Source: Branchiostoma floridae | Taxonomy: Eukaryota > Chordata > Leptocardii > Amphioxiformes > Branchiostomatidae | DNA: 64,000 nucleotides | Reading direction: 5' to 3' | Assembly: GCF_000003815.2 (NCBI RefSeq) | Contig: NC_049980.1 | Span: 15,677,993-15,741,992 of the forward strand | Shown: positions 11,655-23,900 of the stretch, one piece after another | Layout of the letters: every line of letters starts with the position of its first letter | Position numbering within the stretch: the first letter of the stretch is position 1 | Program-made: the position numbers and the translations under genes | Notes under the pieces: generated by a model | Seen by the model: only the letters and a program-made list of their open reading frames with translations | Database searches by the model: none | What the model was told of the DNA's origin: nothing

Positions 11655-12646
11655 TTAACGTCATCCACCCTTCGCAGCATTACCGGGCAACTGTCTGACC
11701 ACGCGAGCTTGAACGAGTATCCCACATCTGTGCCTCTTTCTATCAGACTCGCTGAGCGACTGCACAACAATCAAATTGAAGTTGTATCTAAAAGGAACGA
11801 AGCGCACAAAACGTATTAAGTTAGTTTTTGTAAATCTTAATCTACGAAACCCGTTGTGCGATCTACCAAACCTTTTCCGCAGCGCCGCGGCCCCAGCCTC
11901 TGGAGAAGTTGGGTTGATTATGTAACTACGCTGGAAGCTGGCTACCATACATATAAGGCACACAACACGTTATGTAAGTAAGTACAGGAAATCGATGATT
12001 TCCCACTGGTCTCTCCAAGATCCAAGATCATAGTCGTGCAGCGTGTGCAGGCCGCGTTCTCCCCGCGACAGAGCCGATCAATGGTTTGCATACTAGTACG
12101 TAAACGCAAGGGCATTTATTCATTTCTGATTATATAATGTCCATTTTGTTTATCTCTGAGTTTTTTCGGCCGAGTGTTTTTTTCTGTCGAGTTGTGGCCC
12201 CGGTTTCTTTCACTCACATCTCCAGAGCAATCTGAATTCAGTGTCCAAGTCTCAGCGCCATACAAGAATATCAACAAGACGGGAGATCAAAAGGAGAATT
12301 TTGGTCGCCATATCATTGTTACAACAGATGTGTTTGAGTTTCGAGGTCGACAATGCAAGAGTAGACTTTGCACTGCTTCCAAAAAAAGAAGTCAAACCCA
12401 ACCTGTTAGAAATAGCCAACACTAGTATTAGAGTAGAATATTGTTCATGACTGTCCATTGTCACTATGTATATACCGTGTAGATTTGTACAGTCTGACTG
12501 CACACACAGACACACACACAAACACACCGACCCTCGTGAAAACATAACCCACATGAAATGGATAAAAACAGAGGCACCTGACTTCAGGATGTTTTTAATT
12601 CCTCTCGAAAGTACGTTCGCTGGACACATGTAATGCTACGTGCGTG

Positions 12647-12678
12647 CAAGGACGTTACATCAGGATGTAACGTCCTTG
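12647..12678. repeat. 32-bp palindrome, family member A
   Basis: Perfect 15-bp arms, CAAGGACGTTACATC and GATGTAACGTCCTTG, are separated by two bases. The same arms recur at 15244-15274. Confidence 0.85.
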
Positions 12679-12713
12679 GTGCGTGTGAGGAATGTTGCAA
12701 CAGATATTGTGAT

Positions 12714-13040
12714 GGGTGTTCGGAATTACCGGTCCGGGCCGGACCGCGGAATTACCGGTCCGGTCTGTTTAGGGGGCGGAAAAACCGGTCCGGTCTGTTC
12801 TGCGTTTATCTACGCCCCCTGGCAGGAAATAGCAGAATTGCAATTGGTATGCTGTGTTCCCGTATATCACAACATGAAGCGCATTGATTGGATGCATGGG
12901 GTCCGCATGCTAATGTCACTGTTTACGTCAGATCGATCGGCGACGGTTAACATAAACATTGCACTGGTGGAAAGTTTGCCATGCCCGATACGCTGAACGG
13001 AACCTACTGCCAACAACACTCAAAGCAGTAAAACCGACAC
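12714..13040 (+). repeat. About 330-bp repeat, copy A, inverted relative to 16850-17186
   Basis: The copy starts GGGTGTTCGGAATTACCGG, followed by several CCGGTCCGG-type units and a segment that includes GATCGATCGGCGACGGTTAA. The reverse complement of 16850-17186 follows the same order with modest divergence. A fragment of the outer end also occurs at about 40970-40984 (GGTCCGGAACACCCG). Family unknown. Confidence 0.7.
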
Positions 13041-15243
13041 TAGCTTGAGACAAATAATAGGTCGACAATGATCAGAGTATGATCAGAGTGAGATTTTCTT
13101 GTTGGGCCGGCTTTCATTTCATATATGGAATCGTGAAAATAGGATCGTGATCAAAGAACTGAAGTCTGGGAAATCTTCAGACACTTGCAATCGCAATCGT
13201 CATTTTGCATTTCATCATGCAAAAATTCAATATACCTATCAAGAAAAGCCAGCTTGACAAACCATATCACATTCTCTATATAAATGACAGATTTTACCGT
13301 GATCGATATTGATTGTTGTCTTACACTTGTCGCTAAAGACGAATATTTTTGTTTTGAAGACAACAATCCCATGTAATCACCTGCAAAAGCTCGCACGCCG
13401 ATCGGAAAGACGCCCGTGTAGTTTTCAGAGCCGAAACCGTGAGTCGTGGGTTACCCTAATATATTCGAATTAAACCAAGGCAAAGTGCCAAATAGTCATC
13501 TTAATTTGTATGTTGGAAATAGATTTGACAGGAATTGACCAAAGGTGGGCTTTCAATGTTTCGGCAGTCTCGTGTCGGCCAGCTGAACGCGTGGGAAAAA
13601 GTTGAAACAAGAGTGACAGTCCGGGGGTGCCTGGCGTCTTACACGGAGCGCCGCGAGTCTGTGACTGTCGCAGACTCGTGCTGATTTCGTTACACATCGA
13701 GTGCGTAGAATTAGATAATGATAATAATACCACAGAGAACCTAAAATACAGTGGTTTGTTCTTTGGAGCTCTTGGCTTGATTCATTTCCAAAAGTAAACA
13801 ACACTTGTATTTTAATTCAAATCCCACAGACCGACAATGCCACAGCCTGGCTGTTACTATGGTTGTGATTGTGATTGGCAGTCGTGCGGCTTCCTCTGTA
13901 ATGATATCCCTAACCTACTTAGCATATCGGTACCCTTTGATCAGGTCGACAGAAGTCCACAAACTGCCGAACGATAGCTTTTCAGGATCGTGTAGAACTT
14001 CCTACATTACGTTAGAAATCGGAGACAATTTCTAATATTCCCATTACAAATGTCTCACTGAGTATAACCTTTTTTTCTTTGCAAGTGGAAATATAAGGTT
14101 TGCCTGAGTTGGTTATTTACCATATACATGTACAAGGTGAAATTGTAGAACCATATTATGCCCGGTCATAACTTTCTATAGATCATTTCCGGTCATTTCT
14201 ATAGATAAGCTGATGCTCATTTGTTAGGAATTGATTGATATCATAGCTACTTTTCTAGAGGCGGACTTTTCGGATATTTTTTTCTTCTTAGAAAGCCGGA
14301 ATATATTTAATATACATTGTGTAATACAATATACAATTTACAATATACATTGTATAATGTAACCATATGCCCGGATATACTATGTATTTCTAGATAAGCT
14401 GATGGTCCTTGTTTAATTAGTTATTGATATCACAACTACTTTACTAGACGATAACTATGTTTTCATCCGACGACTTTGCTTGAAATAATGCTGCTGGTCG
14501 TCGAGGGTGCCGAGGGGCCCAACAAGACCTACCTGTTCCTGACGGAGCTTCCTGACGGAACATCGCTGACTGCCGCTCCTGATCGTCGCACCGACGAAAT
14601 CAATACAAGGCATTCTTTCAACTTTATGTGCTTTAATGTATTTGTTGATCGTATATGTCTGTTCAATGTTGTGTTGTTTGGCGTAACTAATTAACCGTAT
14701 CTGTTGAAACTTGTGAAGTCGCAACTAATATTACACTTACTTCTATGTATATACTACATACACTACATACAAAATGTACTATTATTAGGTAGCTACATTT
14801 CTAAGTCAGAATAAAGGGATTCGGGGTTCCATCCGTTGCACACTGCTGATCGTCGGGGGTGCAGCTCCACCAAGAAGCCCTAGCCTCTACCAGGCTTCGC
14901 GGATCGGTGGTTTAATTGTAGAAAATGGACAAATAGAGTCAATGGTACGCTAGGGGAGTCAGCCGGCTAGAGGAGTTGTTTTCCTCGCCGACGGCCTGGA
15001 GTACATTCAACCTTGCAGCGATCCTAGATTCTGATGTCCTGGTTTAACAACTGACACTAACATGAGGCAATAACTGTCATGAGCTCTTGATTTCAAAATC
15101 TTGATATAAAAAAATAGCATTATAGAAGTCCATCGTCCATATATTAAAAAAATTGCATTTCCGATTCATACTGCAAGAAATGTCGAGAGGGGGTTGTATG
15201 AATGAGCCCCAAAACAAAAGAACATATAATCTTCTGCTTGTAC

Positions 15244-15274
15244 CAAGGACGTTACATCAGATGTAACGTCCTTG
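15244..15274. repeat. 31-bp palindrome, family member B
   Basis: It has the same 15-bp arms as the palindrome at 12647-12678 with one fewer central base. Outside the arms the two loci are not alike. Confidence 0.85.
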
Positions 15275-16849
15275 CTTGTACAAAAATATCGCTGTTAACA
15301 GTGGTGACGATGTACCCCCATTTTAAACCTTGTTTATTGATTCTATAATCTACAACTACAGTGTAGCTGCTGAAAATTATAGGTGAGAAACTGTTCCAGC
15401 TCCTTTAATTTGGAGAATACACATGTACACATCATAAAACGTTTAAAACCTGGAAGGTAAGTTCATACGAGAGCTTTCCATCATCATTGTGCAGCTACCA
15501 GATCGACCATCATCTATTCCAAATGTGGAAATACGGTAGGTACATCGCTAAATGTAAGATGAACTTCCATGCCTTTGTCATCTTAAGTCGCGGTGGCACC
15601 ATATATCAGTATAAATCACAACTGAATCTGTCTAACAATTTGTGCACGCCTGTTGAACTTTACGATGTGGGTTTACGATACATGCTATTCCAAAATACCT
15701 AAAATATATTAATCGGTACTAAATATCGCTATGAAATAAAGTAAACCAAGAAACATAATCAAACACTGTGGAAAAACAAGCCCCGTGCTGATAGTTGTAT
15801 ATAGCACAGGCCCATTCTTTGAAAACATGCCGTCAAACCAATGCGATTAACCTCCTTGGTCAAACTCAAAGAAGCCGCGCCCCGCCCGCATATGTGTCAA
15901 TCAAATTGAGCGGCGCGGCAAGAGGGCCCGGGTCAGACCCATTTTTGCTACAATGCTACCGGTATCTGAACATCTATTAAACACATTCACCCGCAGAAAA
16001 CATCTATTGGTTTCTATTTCAATAATGTAGGTCCCATACATCCGCTCAAAACCACAAAGTTTGACAACATTCCTCACTTTCTGAACCCCACACAAAACCA
16101 CGCCGACTGCGTGTGTCATACCAAGGAGAAAAGTGCCTTTAAACTCTATAGTGTATATAACATCTTTGGTCATATCTAATAGAAAGCGAGTAAGTAGTAG
16201 CTCTAAAATACATAGTTGCACCATTCCAGATATGTATTTGCTGTGCACAGATATTCCTATCAAAATTCAAAGGTGGCTTTCAAACTGCGCACTGGTGCAT
16301 GTTCCCGATCTTGATCACGCCCGGCGGCAATATCAAAGTTGCCGGTGACTTGTGTTGTCCGGTTATGTTTGGTTTTCTGGGAACATGTACAGGCGCTTTA
16401 TATTGACGTTGCAATGGTTGCATTTATCTCAGCATTGTTTGAATACACATATTTTTGAATGAAGAATTATTTCAAAGAAAATATGGTTATGAGAATTGTT
16501 CTTTCGTGTTAGGAAAATAGCAAAAGTTTAAGATCGGCTAGCCATTTTACTTAAACACAGTCTAATTACGTTGCATACGCGGTAGAACCCCGCCCTTCCG
16601 ACCAGACGCTGTTAAATTTCTGCCGTAAATCAGGCTGTTTGATTAATAATAATGCTCATGAATATTCCGTGTACACGGTATTCAATGAATATTCTGAATA
16701 CAACCGACCGGTGAGGTGAGGTGAGGTGAGAATCGACCGCTCTTCACGTGATACCGTCCCGTAAATACGGCCGTATTACGATCGGATTTACGGCGTGTAC
16801 ACGATTATGCTAATCGTAATCGCCCCATCGTAATCTACGATAACGTTAG

Positions 16850-17186
16850 TGTTCAAAAGTGACTGTTTTACTACAGTGAGTGTTGTTGGCAGTAGGTTCC
16901 GTTCAGTGCTTCGGTCATGGCAAACTTTCCACCAGTGCAATGTATATGTTAACCGTCGCCGATCGATCTGACGTAAACAGTGACATTAGCATGCAGACCC
17001 CCATACATCCAATCAGTGCGCTCCATGTTGTGATATACAGGAACACACCATACAACATGCAATTCTGTTCAATTCTGCCAGGGGGCGTAGCTACACGCAG
17101 AACAGGTCGGACCGGTTTTTCCGCCCCCAAACCAGACCGGACCGGTAATTCCGCGGTCCGGACCGGACCGGTAATTCCGAACACCC
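16850..17186 (-). repeat. About 330-bp repeat, copy B
   Basis: Read on the minus strand it matches 12714-13040 from the GGGTGTTCGGAATTACCGG end inward. The two copies point away from each other's interior, so together they look like long inverted ends around 3.8 kb. No shared flanking duplication was found. Confidence 0.7.
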
Positions 17187-17452
17187 GTTTGACTGATTTA
17201 TGTTACAATTTTTAAGACCATATATCCGAAATAAAGCGCTTTAATACCAACAAGCTTTCGATCAGTCCTCTGATCCTTCTCAAGTTGAAATGACCCAGAG
17301 CCTTTGATCATGTATGATCTTGAGGTCAACAAGCCCGCACGCGACTTCATCATGTGTCCGACAATCTGTGTCAAAGGTCAACATACGCTCTTACGTTCGA
17401 GCGTACGACGGCCTGTGTGATGTGTGTAATAGTGCAAGGAGGTTTATAAAAC

Positions 17453-17671
17453 TACTCTCCAAGCAGAGGTTAGGCTCTGGCTGTTTTTTAAAACGTTTTT
17501 TTAGTCGTTTTTATCGGGCTATCTATTTTGTAATTTTTCTTGAAGTATGCCAGCCAAACTTGAGTCAAACTTCAGTTAGGTTTTGACACAGCAAGATAAA
17601 ATACAAAATAGAAAGCCCGATGAAAACGACTAAAAAAACAGAGCCAGAGCCTAACCTCTGCTTGGAGAGTA
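17453..17671. mobile_element. Second copy of the CTCTCCAAGCAGAGG inverted-repeat MITE
   Basis: The ends TACTCTCCAAGCAGAGGTTA and its inverse match the element at 10321-10519. The inner arms (GTCGTTTTTATCGGGCTAT and complement) are also shared. The centre differs, and the flanks show no exact duplication, so this copy is probably older. Confidence 0.78.
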
Positions 17672-18307
17672 GTTAAAGCTTCAACGGTAAGTGCAAGTAA
17701 CGTTACGTACTAAACGTTAGCATCTTCCAGTAGATGTGTTGTCACGCAACAGTCGGTTTCCTGGCCACAAGGAAAAGATGGATGACGATGTGATATCTTG
17801 ATGAAGCTAGAGGGACGTAAAACGGAGGTCCCGTGCTCGAGGAGGTGCCTCGACCACGTTAATCAGCCCCATTACTCATAATTTGGGTAACGTTACCTTA
17901 GTACTGGCTGGCAAAATACACCTGGTGATTACGATTATTATTATAACCACTCGCGTATACTGTGTCCAGCGAGTGTGTCAAAGGTCAACGAACGTTCGAG
18001 CGTAAAAACAGCCTCGAGTCATGTGTCTGTTTCACTGAAGGCGAGCTCAATAAAAACATATCGCCCTGACTGATGACAGATTCTGATCATAATATTTGCT
18101 GAACGGACTACAAAACTCACACATGGCATATGTACTGTATAGAGCTCCCACATGCGTATTATGTCAGGGATTGCCTTCATATCATAGTAGTATAAAATGT
18201 TCAGAATCAGATATCTTAAAAATCTCATTGATATTTAACACTAGTAGACAGTACAACATGAGGACTATTGGTATATCCTATTTTTATATTTCAGCCATAC
18301 ATAGTAT

Positions 18308-19869
18308 GGTGAAATATATTGTATTCGTAATGTTTCTTTCTTTCTTTCTTTCTCCTGTCAAATTTTCAAAGTGATTCATCTCCGTCGTTCGTAAACCGAA
18401 TGACCTGAAATTTGGCACAATGGTAGAGTGGGCTAATACCCTCGGGTGTTTTTTCCAATTTTTTCATATCTGTCTCTTAAGAGGTTTTATTAAGGTTTTT
18501 TGGTCAATTTTAGACCAAAACTGTATATTTTGGCCCCTGTACCCTGGTATTACAACCAAATGAGTTGAAATTCGACACAGATGTGCCTTGATAATGCCCC
18601 CATATAAATTCAATAACACTTTTGGTGTACAGTACAACAGAATGCTTATTTTTGCGATTTTTTGGCCAATTTTTGACCAAAAAAGGACACTTTTGGCTCC
18701 TGTACCTTGGTATTACAACCGAATGAGCTGAAATTTGACACAGATGTGCCTTGATAATCCCCCCATATAAAGTCAATAACACTTTTGGTGTACAGTACAA
18801 CAAAATGCTATTTTTTGGTCATTTTTTTACCAAAAAAGGACACTTTTGGCTCCTGTACCTTGGTATTACAACTGAATGAGCTGAAATTTGACACAGATGT
18901 GCCTTGATAATCCCCCCATATAAATTCAATAACACTTTTGGTGTACAGTACAACAAAATGCTATTTTTTGGTCATTTTTTGACCAAAAAAGGACACCTTT
19001 GACTCCTGTACCTTGGTATTACAACCGAATGAGCTGAAATTTGACACAGATGTGCCTTGATAATCCCCCCATATAAATTCAATAACACTTTTGGTGTACA
19101 GTGCAACAAAATGCTTATTTTTTCGATTTTTTGTTCATTTTTTGACCAAAAAAGGACACTTTTGGCTCCTGTACCCTGGTTTTAAAACCAAATGATCTGA
19201 AATTTAGTATAGGAGTGTTATACACATATGCGCACATGGATGCATCAACACTTTAGGCATACAGTACAACAAAATGCTTTATTTTGCGACTATTTGGCCA
19301 TTTTATTACCAAAAACGTACACCTTTGGCTCCTGTACCCTGGTTTTAAAACCAAATGACCTAAATTTGGGTAAAAGGGTGCACTAGATACTTATTCAAAT
19401 GACGGATGTATAATTTTTGGCATAAACCTCTTCAAAATGATATATTTGGGGATTTTTTGTCATTCTCCAATTTACTTGACTTGTTTTGGCCATTCTCGGC
19501 GTTCAGTGTGTTCCATATATGGCAAACAAAGCAATAACCCCCGCCCTGGGCGACAGGTGGCAGGTGTCGGTCTGCTAATTAATTGAATTGCGCCGCCAGC
19601 CAATCAGCGAAGAGGAAGGAACAATTGGTATTAAAACAAAGCGCGAATTTCCAAAACTGAAGCTGATTGGCTAACATTGTCACGTGTGTATGTAGACGCA
19701 ACCATGCATATTTGGGAGGATTTTGAAATTTATGTTACTCAATAAAAGGTACTGCAAAGAATATGGGAAGATAATATGTGCATTATTTATATGTTAGCAA
19801 TACTTTGCATGATGAAATATATTGTGTTCGTAATGTATCTTCTTTCTCCTGTCAAATTTTCAAAGTGAT
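18308..19869. repeat. Satellite of about 152-166 bp units between two 60-bp direct repeats
   Basis: Six units begin near 18538, 18701, 18853, 19007, 19170 and 19333, each at TGTACCYTGGT. The middle units are closest to each other and the last two are the most diverged. The array is bracketed by direct copies of a segment with GAAATATATTGT and CTCCTGTCAAATTTTCAAAG, at 18308-18374 and 19811-19869. A TTTC microsatellite lies in the left copy (about 18337-18353). Confidence 0.75.
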
Positions 19870-20255
19870 GTGTCACCCTGTGCCCGGTTTAAAATTGTAG
19901 TTTGCGAGGATTTGGAGTTCAGACAGGGTCATTTGAGCGGTAGCGGACGGTACGCGTGCATTGAACGTTAGAATACAAGTCTTTGTTATTGAATTTACCA
20001 ACACTCCGCATGGCAATTGAATATGAATCATCAGAAAATGTTATTTGGCGGAAAACGCGGGGAAATTGGCCACTTTGCGTTTAGTTTTGATACGTAAGTT
20101 TGACAGTGGCGAGTATAACTTACTGTTAAAATGTTCCATTTTTGCGCAGGGGTGACTTAGAACAGTCCAATGTTGCGTGGGAATGGGTATGGCTGAAATA
20201 TGCTGTATTTGCACCCAAGCAAATGTCGGCCTTTCTAGTTTTATACATTGCATTC

Positions 20256-20283
20256 TTACATAAGGCATAGCTTCGTTACATAA
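20256..20283 (+). promoter_or_regulatory. Two D-box octamers upstream of the PAR-bZIP gene
   Basis: TTACATAA occurs at 20256-20263 and again at 20276-20283, 20 bp apart. It fits the TTAYRTAA site bound by PAR-bZIP proteins and their repressor NFIL3. Function is inferred from the match and position only. Confidence 0.4.
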
Positions 20284-20614
20284 CCGAATTTATAAGACGC
20301 CATCGCAAATGTAATGTGCTTTGTCGGCCATATTCAGACATCCCAGAGGGAACAGAAGTATCCGCCTAACAGTGAATACAATTAGAAGTGCCCTGTTACC
20401 TAAGATTCAAGCAGATGTATGATTGCTTGGCTGAATTTCTAGTGTTTTCGGTCAACTTGTACATTTTTGGGGTAGCTTTGGTTTTCCATGGGGATCTTAC
20501 TAAAGTCATTAACGTGCTTACAATGTGTTACCTAAGATAAGGCCATATCACTACGAAACGAGCAAAGAGACATAGACAACAACCAAACATCGCACATCTG
20601 TTTGAATCTAGGCC

Positions 20615-20622
20615 TTACATAA
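20615..20622 (+). promoter_or_regulatory. Third D-box octamer, about 330 bp upstream of the ATG
   Basis: A third exact TTACATAA lies nearer the predicted PAR-bZIP start. Confidence 0.35.
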
Positions 20623-20780
20623 CAGAAAAATCGTCATGTGTCACAGGAGGTCAGGAAACGTGACAACAGCGGCTTGATCACGAGTTGTCTTTATGTGGGA
20701 CCGCCCTGTTCGACTGTTTACCATTCTGTGACACAATGACGACGAATCAGCTGACAGGAGTACCCATACTGAACATAATT

Positions 20781-20802
20781 TATTTAAGCCCCGCCCTATA
20801 AC
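20781..20802 (+). promoter_or_regulatory. Possible core promoter of the PAR-bZIP gene
   Basis: TATTTAAG is followed at once by a GC box (CCCCGCCC) and a second AT element (CTATAA), about 140-160 bp upstream of the ATG at 20942. The distance allows a short 5' untranslated region. The transcription start is not known. Confidence 0.3.
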
Positions 20803-20941
20803 CCAGATAAACAGGGATCCTCACATGTATCGCCATCTTACTTGAGTTCAGACCGGCGGAGTTCTGCAACGGGAAGGTACTATCGCGCCCGACTGAGGTG
20901 TATAGAGTATTTTCTGTAGTTAAAACACTACGAACTACAAA

Positions 20942-23900
20942 ATGTCTCACAGTACGGAGAACACAGACAAGCAGAGCACCCTACAGGCGCTGCTACAGAA
21001 TGCGATGTTGGCTCCTCCAGAGCCAGGCAAAACCGGTAAGTAAACGTGATGCGTGAGCCGAGCTCGCGAGCGGGCGTGGGGAACTGGGTGTTTTTAGGGG
21101 GGCAGAGCGGTTTTAGTCTTGTAGACGCGATAGTGGGTCCCCTATACTACTAGCTTTGTAGTCTTCTTGACCTGCCCTGGGTGTATTTCCCTGGTGTTGA
21201 CCAGGCCCCAACAATGTACATAAGTCATAGACGTCGCACAAACGAGTGGGATATAAGCTAGTTTGTAGACGAAATTATGTTTTTACCGGGATAATGTCAA
21301 TTTGCCACGGGGCCTCGAAGGATGACCCGTTCCCTTGGTGTCCCATGCTGCCAAGACTTGAGCTCTCGACCGAAGACCGAACGTCCCCCAAGCCTTCCCA
21401 GCACTTCCCAGCTAGTTAGTCGATAAAATTGTTTAGGCGATTATCGCTGACCAGGTCGCGCCACCGCCGGTTTACACTGACAAAAGGCGGCTGGCCCTGA
21501 CATTTTCCTACGATCTATTTTTACCTTTGCCAGAATGGCTAAGGTTATGTTTTCGGTTTGGTGGTGTGGCTCTCCCCGTTTGTGAGCAGCATAACTCGAG
21601 AGGACTTCGATGGATGCAGCTGATATTTGGTGGGTGGGTAGGGGTGTGGAAGACGAAGGTCGAGTTCGATAATGGGCCTCCTAGCGGCTTGCTAAGGTAC
21701 TGCAGCAGGACCTGCATGCTTGATATCTCGCGTTCCGGACATGCTGCGGTCGTGATTTTTGAGCGTTAGGGAGCCCTTAAAGCAGGGAGTGATTGCTGCG
21801 AGTTTGGGCCCCCTAGTGGCTTTCATGGAAGCGCAGGCGCCGGTTTAATTGCAAACTTTTGTCTGCGGACAGCATAACTCGAGAAGACTTCGACGGATGC
21901 AGCTGGTATTTGGTGGGTGGGTAGGGGTCTGGGAAACGAAGGGGGAGTTCGATAATGGGCCCCCTAGCGGCTTCCCTTGGTACTGCAGCGCAACTTCCGG
22001 GTGTGTTTTTCCATCTTCTGAACATGGTATGGCCACGAGTTTTGGGTGTTAGATAGCTGTTGTGCTCAGGAGTTAGTGACATAAGTTTGGGCCCCCTAGC
22101 GGCTAGTGTAGGGATAGCAGGGGCATTCTTGTCGAAAACTTCTGAAGCAGTACAACCCCACTCCACCTTAGCAGCTGTCAGCACAGTTGAGGGGTTCCTG
22201 GTCCATGACTATGATCAGTCAGTACTGTGAGCAACCTGATATTTCAGAGGTGTAAAGGTCAGACCTTGCAAATGTGTTAGTTGACCCTTAGGCCACATGA
22301 TCAACTTGGCAAGCCAGAATGATGGGCTTATGTACATAACAACGGTCTTAGTCTGTATTCTTCTCCTTCCTTTGAGTTTGAGAGGTAGGTACACTGTCAT
22401 CTCTCTTTTCACTACATGGTCTCAATTTGAGCTGTCCTTGCAGTAGTCTTTTAAAAGCCATTTTCAGTCTCAAAGCCTTCATGCATTCAAGTCTGTCTCC
22501 AAAGAGTCAGCTTGAACTATGTAGAACATGTATCTTACCTTTTATATCATATGGTTGTGAGATTTGGGGCAGAGCTAATTCAGAAGACAATTGCCCAGCA
22601 GAAATTACACGGAGGTGATTTTGTGGAAAATCTTTTGGGTGTACATAGAGATACAAGGAACATGAGGTAGTAGAGCAGAGCTTGGGACATTGTTCCCAAT
22701 TGACTTACATATATTTAATGTACAGTCAAGTTGTGGCTACACTTCAAACATTCGGACTTTTTAACACATCCCCTATTGTGAGTAGGCGTGTTATCACTCT
22801 GTCATCAAATTGAATATGAACTGATGAACAGCTGTAAGGAATTCAGGTTACAAGGCGTAAGGGAAATTTGAAACGATATCGGTTACTTTTTTGTATGGAT
22901 GTCTGAATTCACAGTTAGACAATAAGTACATAATGTACATTGTTAAAAATGTGGTTGAAAGATATATATATCCAGACATGTTTTCATTGACTGTCTACAA
23001 AAAAGTAAAGAAGGGATTCTCCAGGGAATATTATATAAAATTTTCTAGATAAATATGTGGTATGGTGGGCTTTGTGCAAATTTAGAAGTAGTGCCTACCC
23101 CCTTGCAATTGTGACAGGGTGGTGGAAATGGTACTTGTTTCTCGATGCTTTAAGCTTGAGGGTGACTTCTGAACAGTTTCATACAACTAAAATGCACATT
23201 TGTGGAGTTATGGTTTTGGAGCTGAGGGGTTGCCGCACAAACCTGGACAATAGACTAAAACCACTGCGACAATTTTACCTTTGCCAGAATGGCTAAGGTT
23301 AGGTTTTGGATGTGTTTGTGTGTCTGTGTGTGTGTTAACAGCATAACTCGAGAAACCTGGGATGGATCCTGATGATATTTGGTAGGTGGGTAGGGATCGG
23401 GAAATGAAGGTCAAGTTTGATAATGGACCCCCTAGCGGCTTGCTAAGGTACTGCAGCAGAAACTCAACTTTGGACGAAATAACTCTACAACATGTTGACG
23501 GATCGTCATGATTTTTCTATGTAGATAGAATGAGTGATGACTTACATAATGAGATACTAATTATGCACATCAACAGCTCATTTGCATAATTAATTAGGAA
23601 AATTTATAAATCCACAGCATTCCATGATAGGACTTTCAAACTTGTCACATATGTAGCTGGGAAGGAGAGAAATGGCTATAGATATCAATTATGCAAATGA
23701 TGACCTCAGTTGCATTATTAATGAGAAAATATGAACATGTTGACGGATCATCATGTTTTTTGGTATTTAGGTAGCGTAAGTGAAGACCTACATAATGAGA
23801 TACCAATTATGCAAATCAACAGCTAATTTGCATAATCAATTAGGAAAAGTACAAAAACCCACTGCATTTCATTATAGTACTTTCATCAAAGTTGTCACAT

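Larger units (their letters stand above)
9886..20941. other. 11-kb intergenic region dominated by mobile-element remains
   Basis: No exon could be supported here apart from the individually listed repeats. Other structure includes: a diverged direct repeat of about 60 bp (about 14195-14262 and 14385-14447) around an AT-rich stretch; two related GTCG-rich stretches near 14485-14600 and 14840-15020; a CA-rich run near 12500-12530; and four GGTGA units near 16710. A segment near 17818-17860 resembles the 3' part of the SINE at 34340-34545. Confidence 0.5.

Noticed and set aside
21813-22184. 123-codon minus-strand frame
   Set aside because: It is antisense to the dispersed repeat in PAR-bZIP intron 1, and similar frames recur at the other copies.
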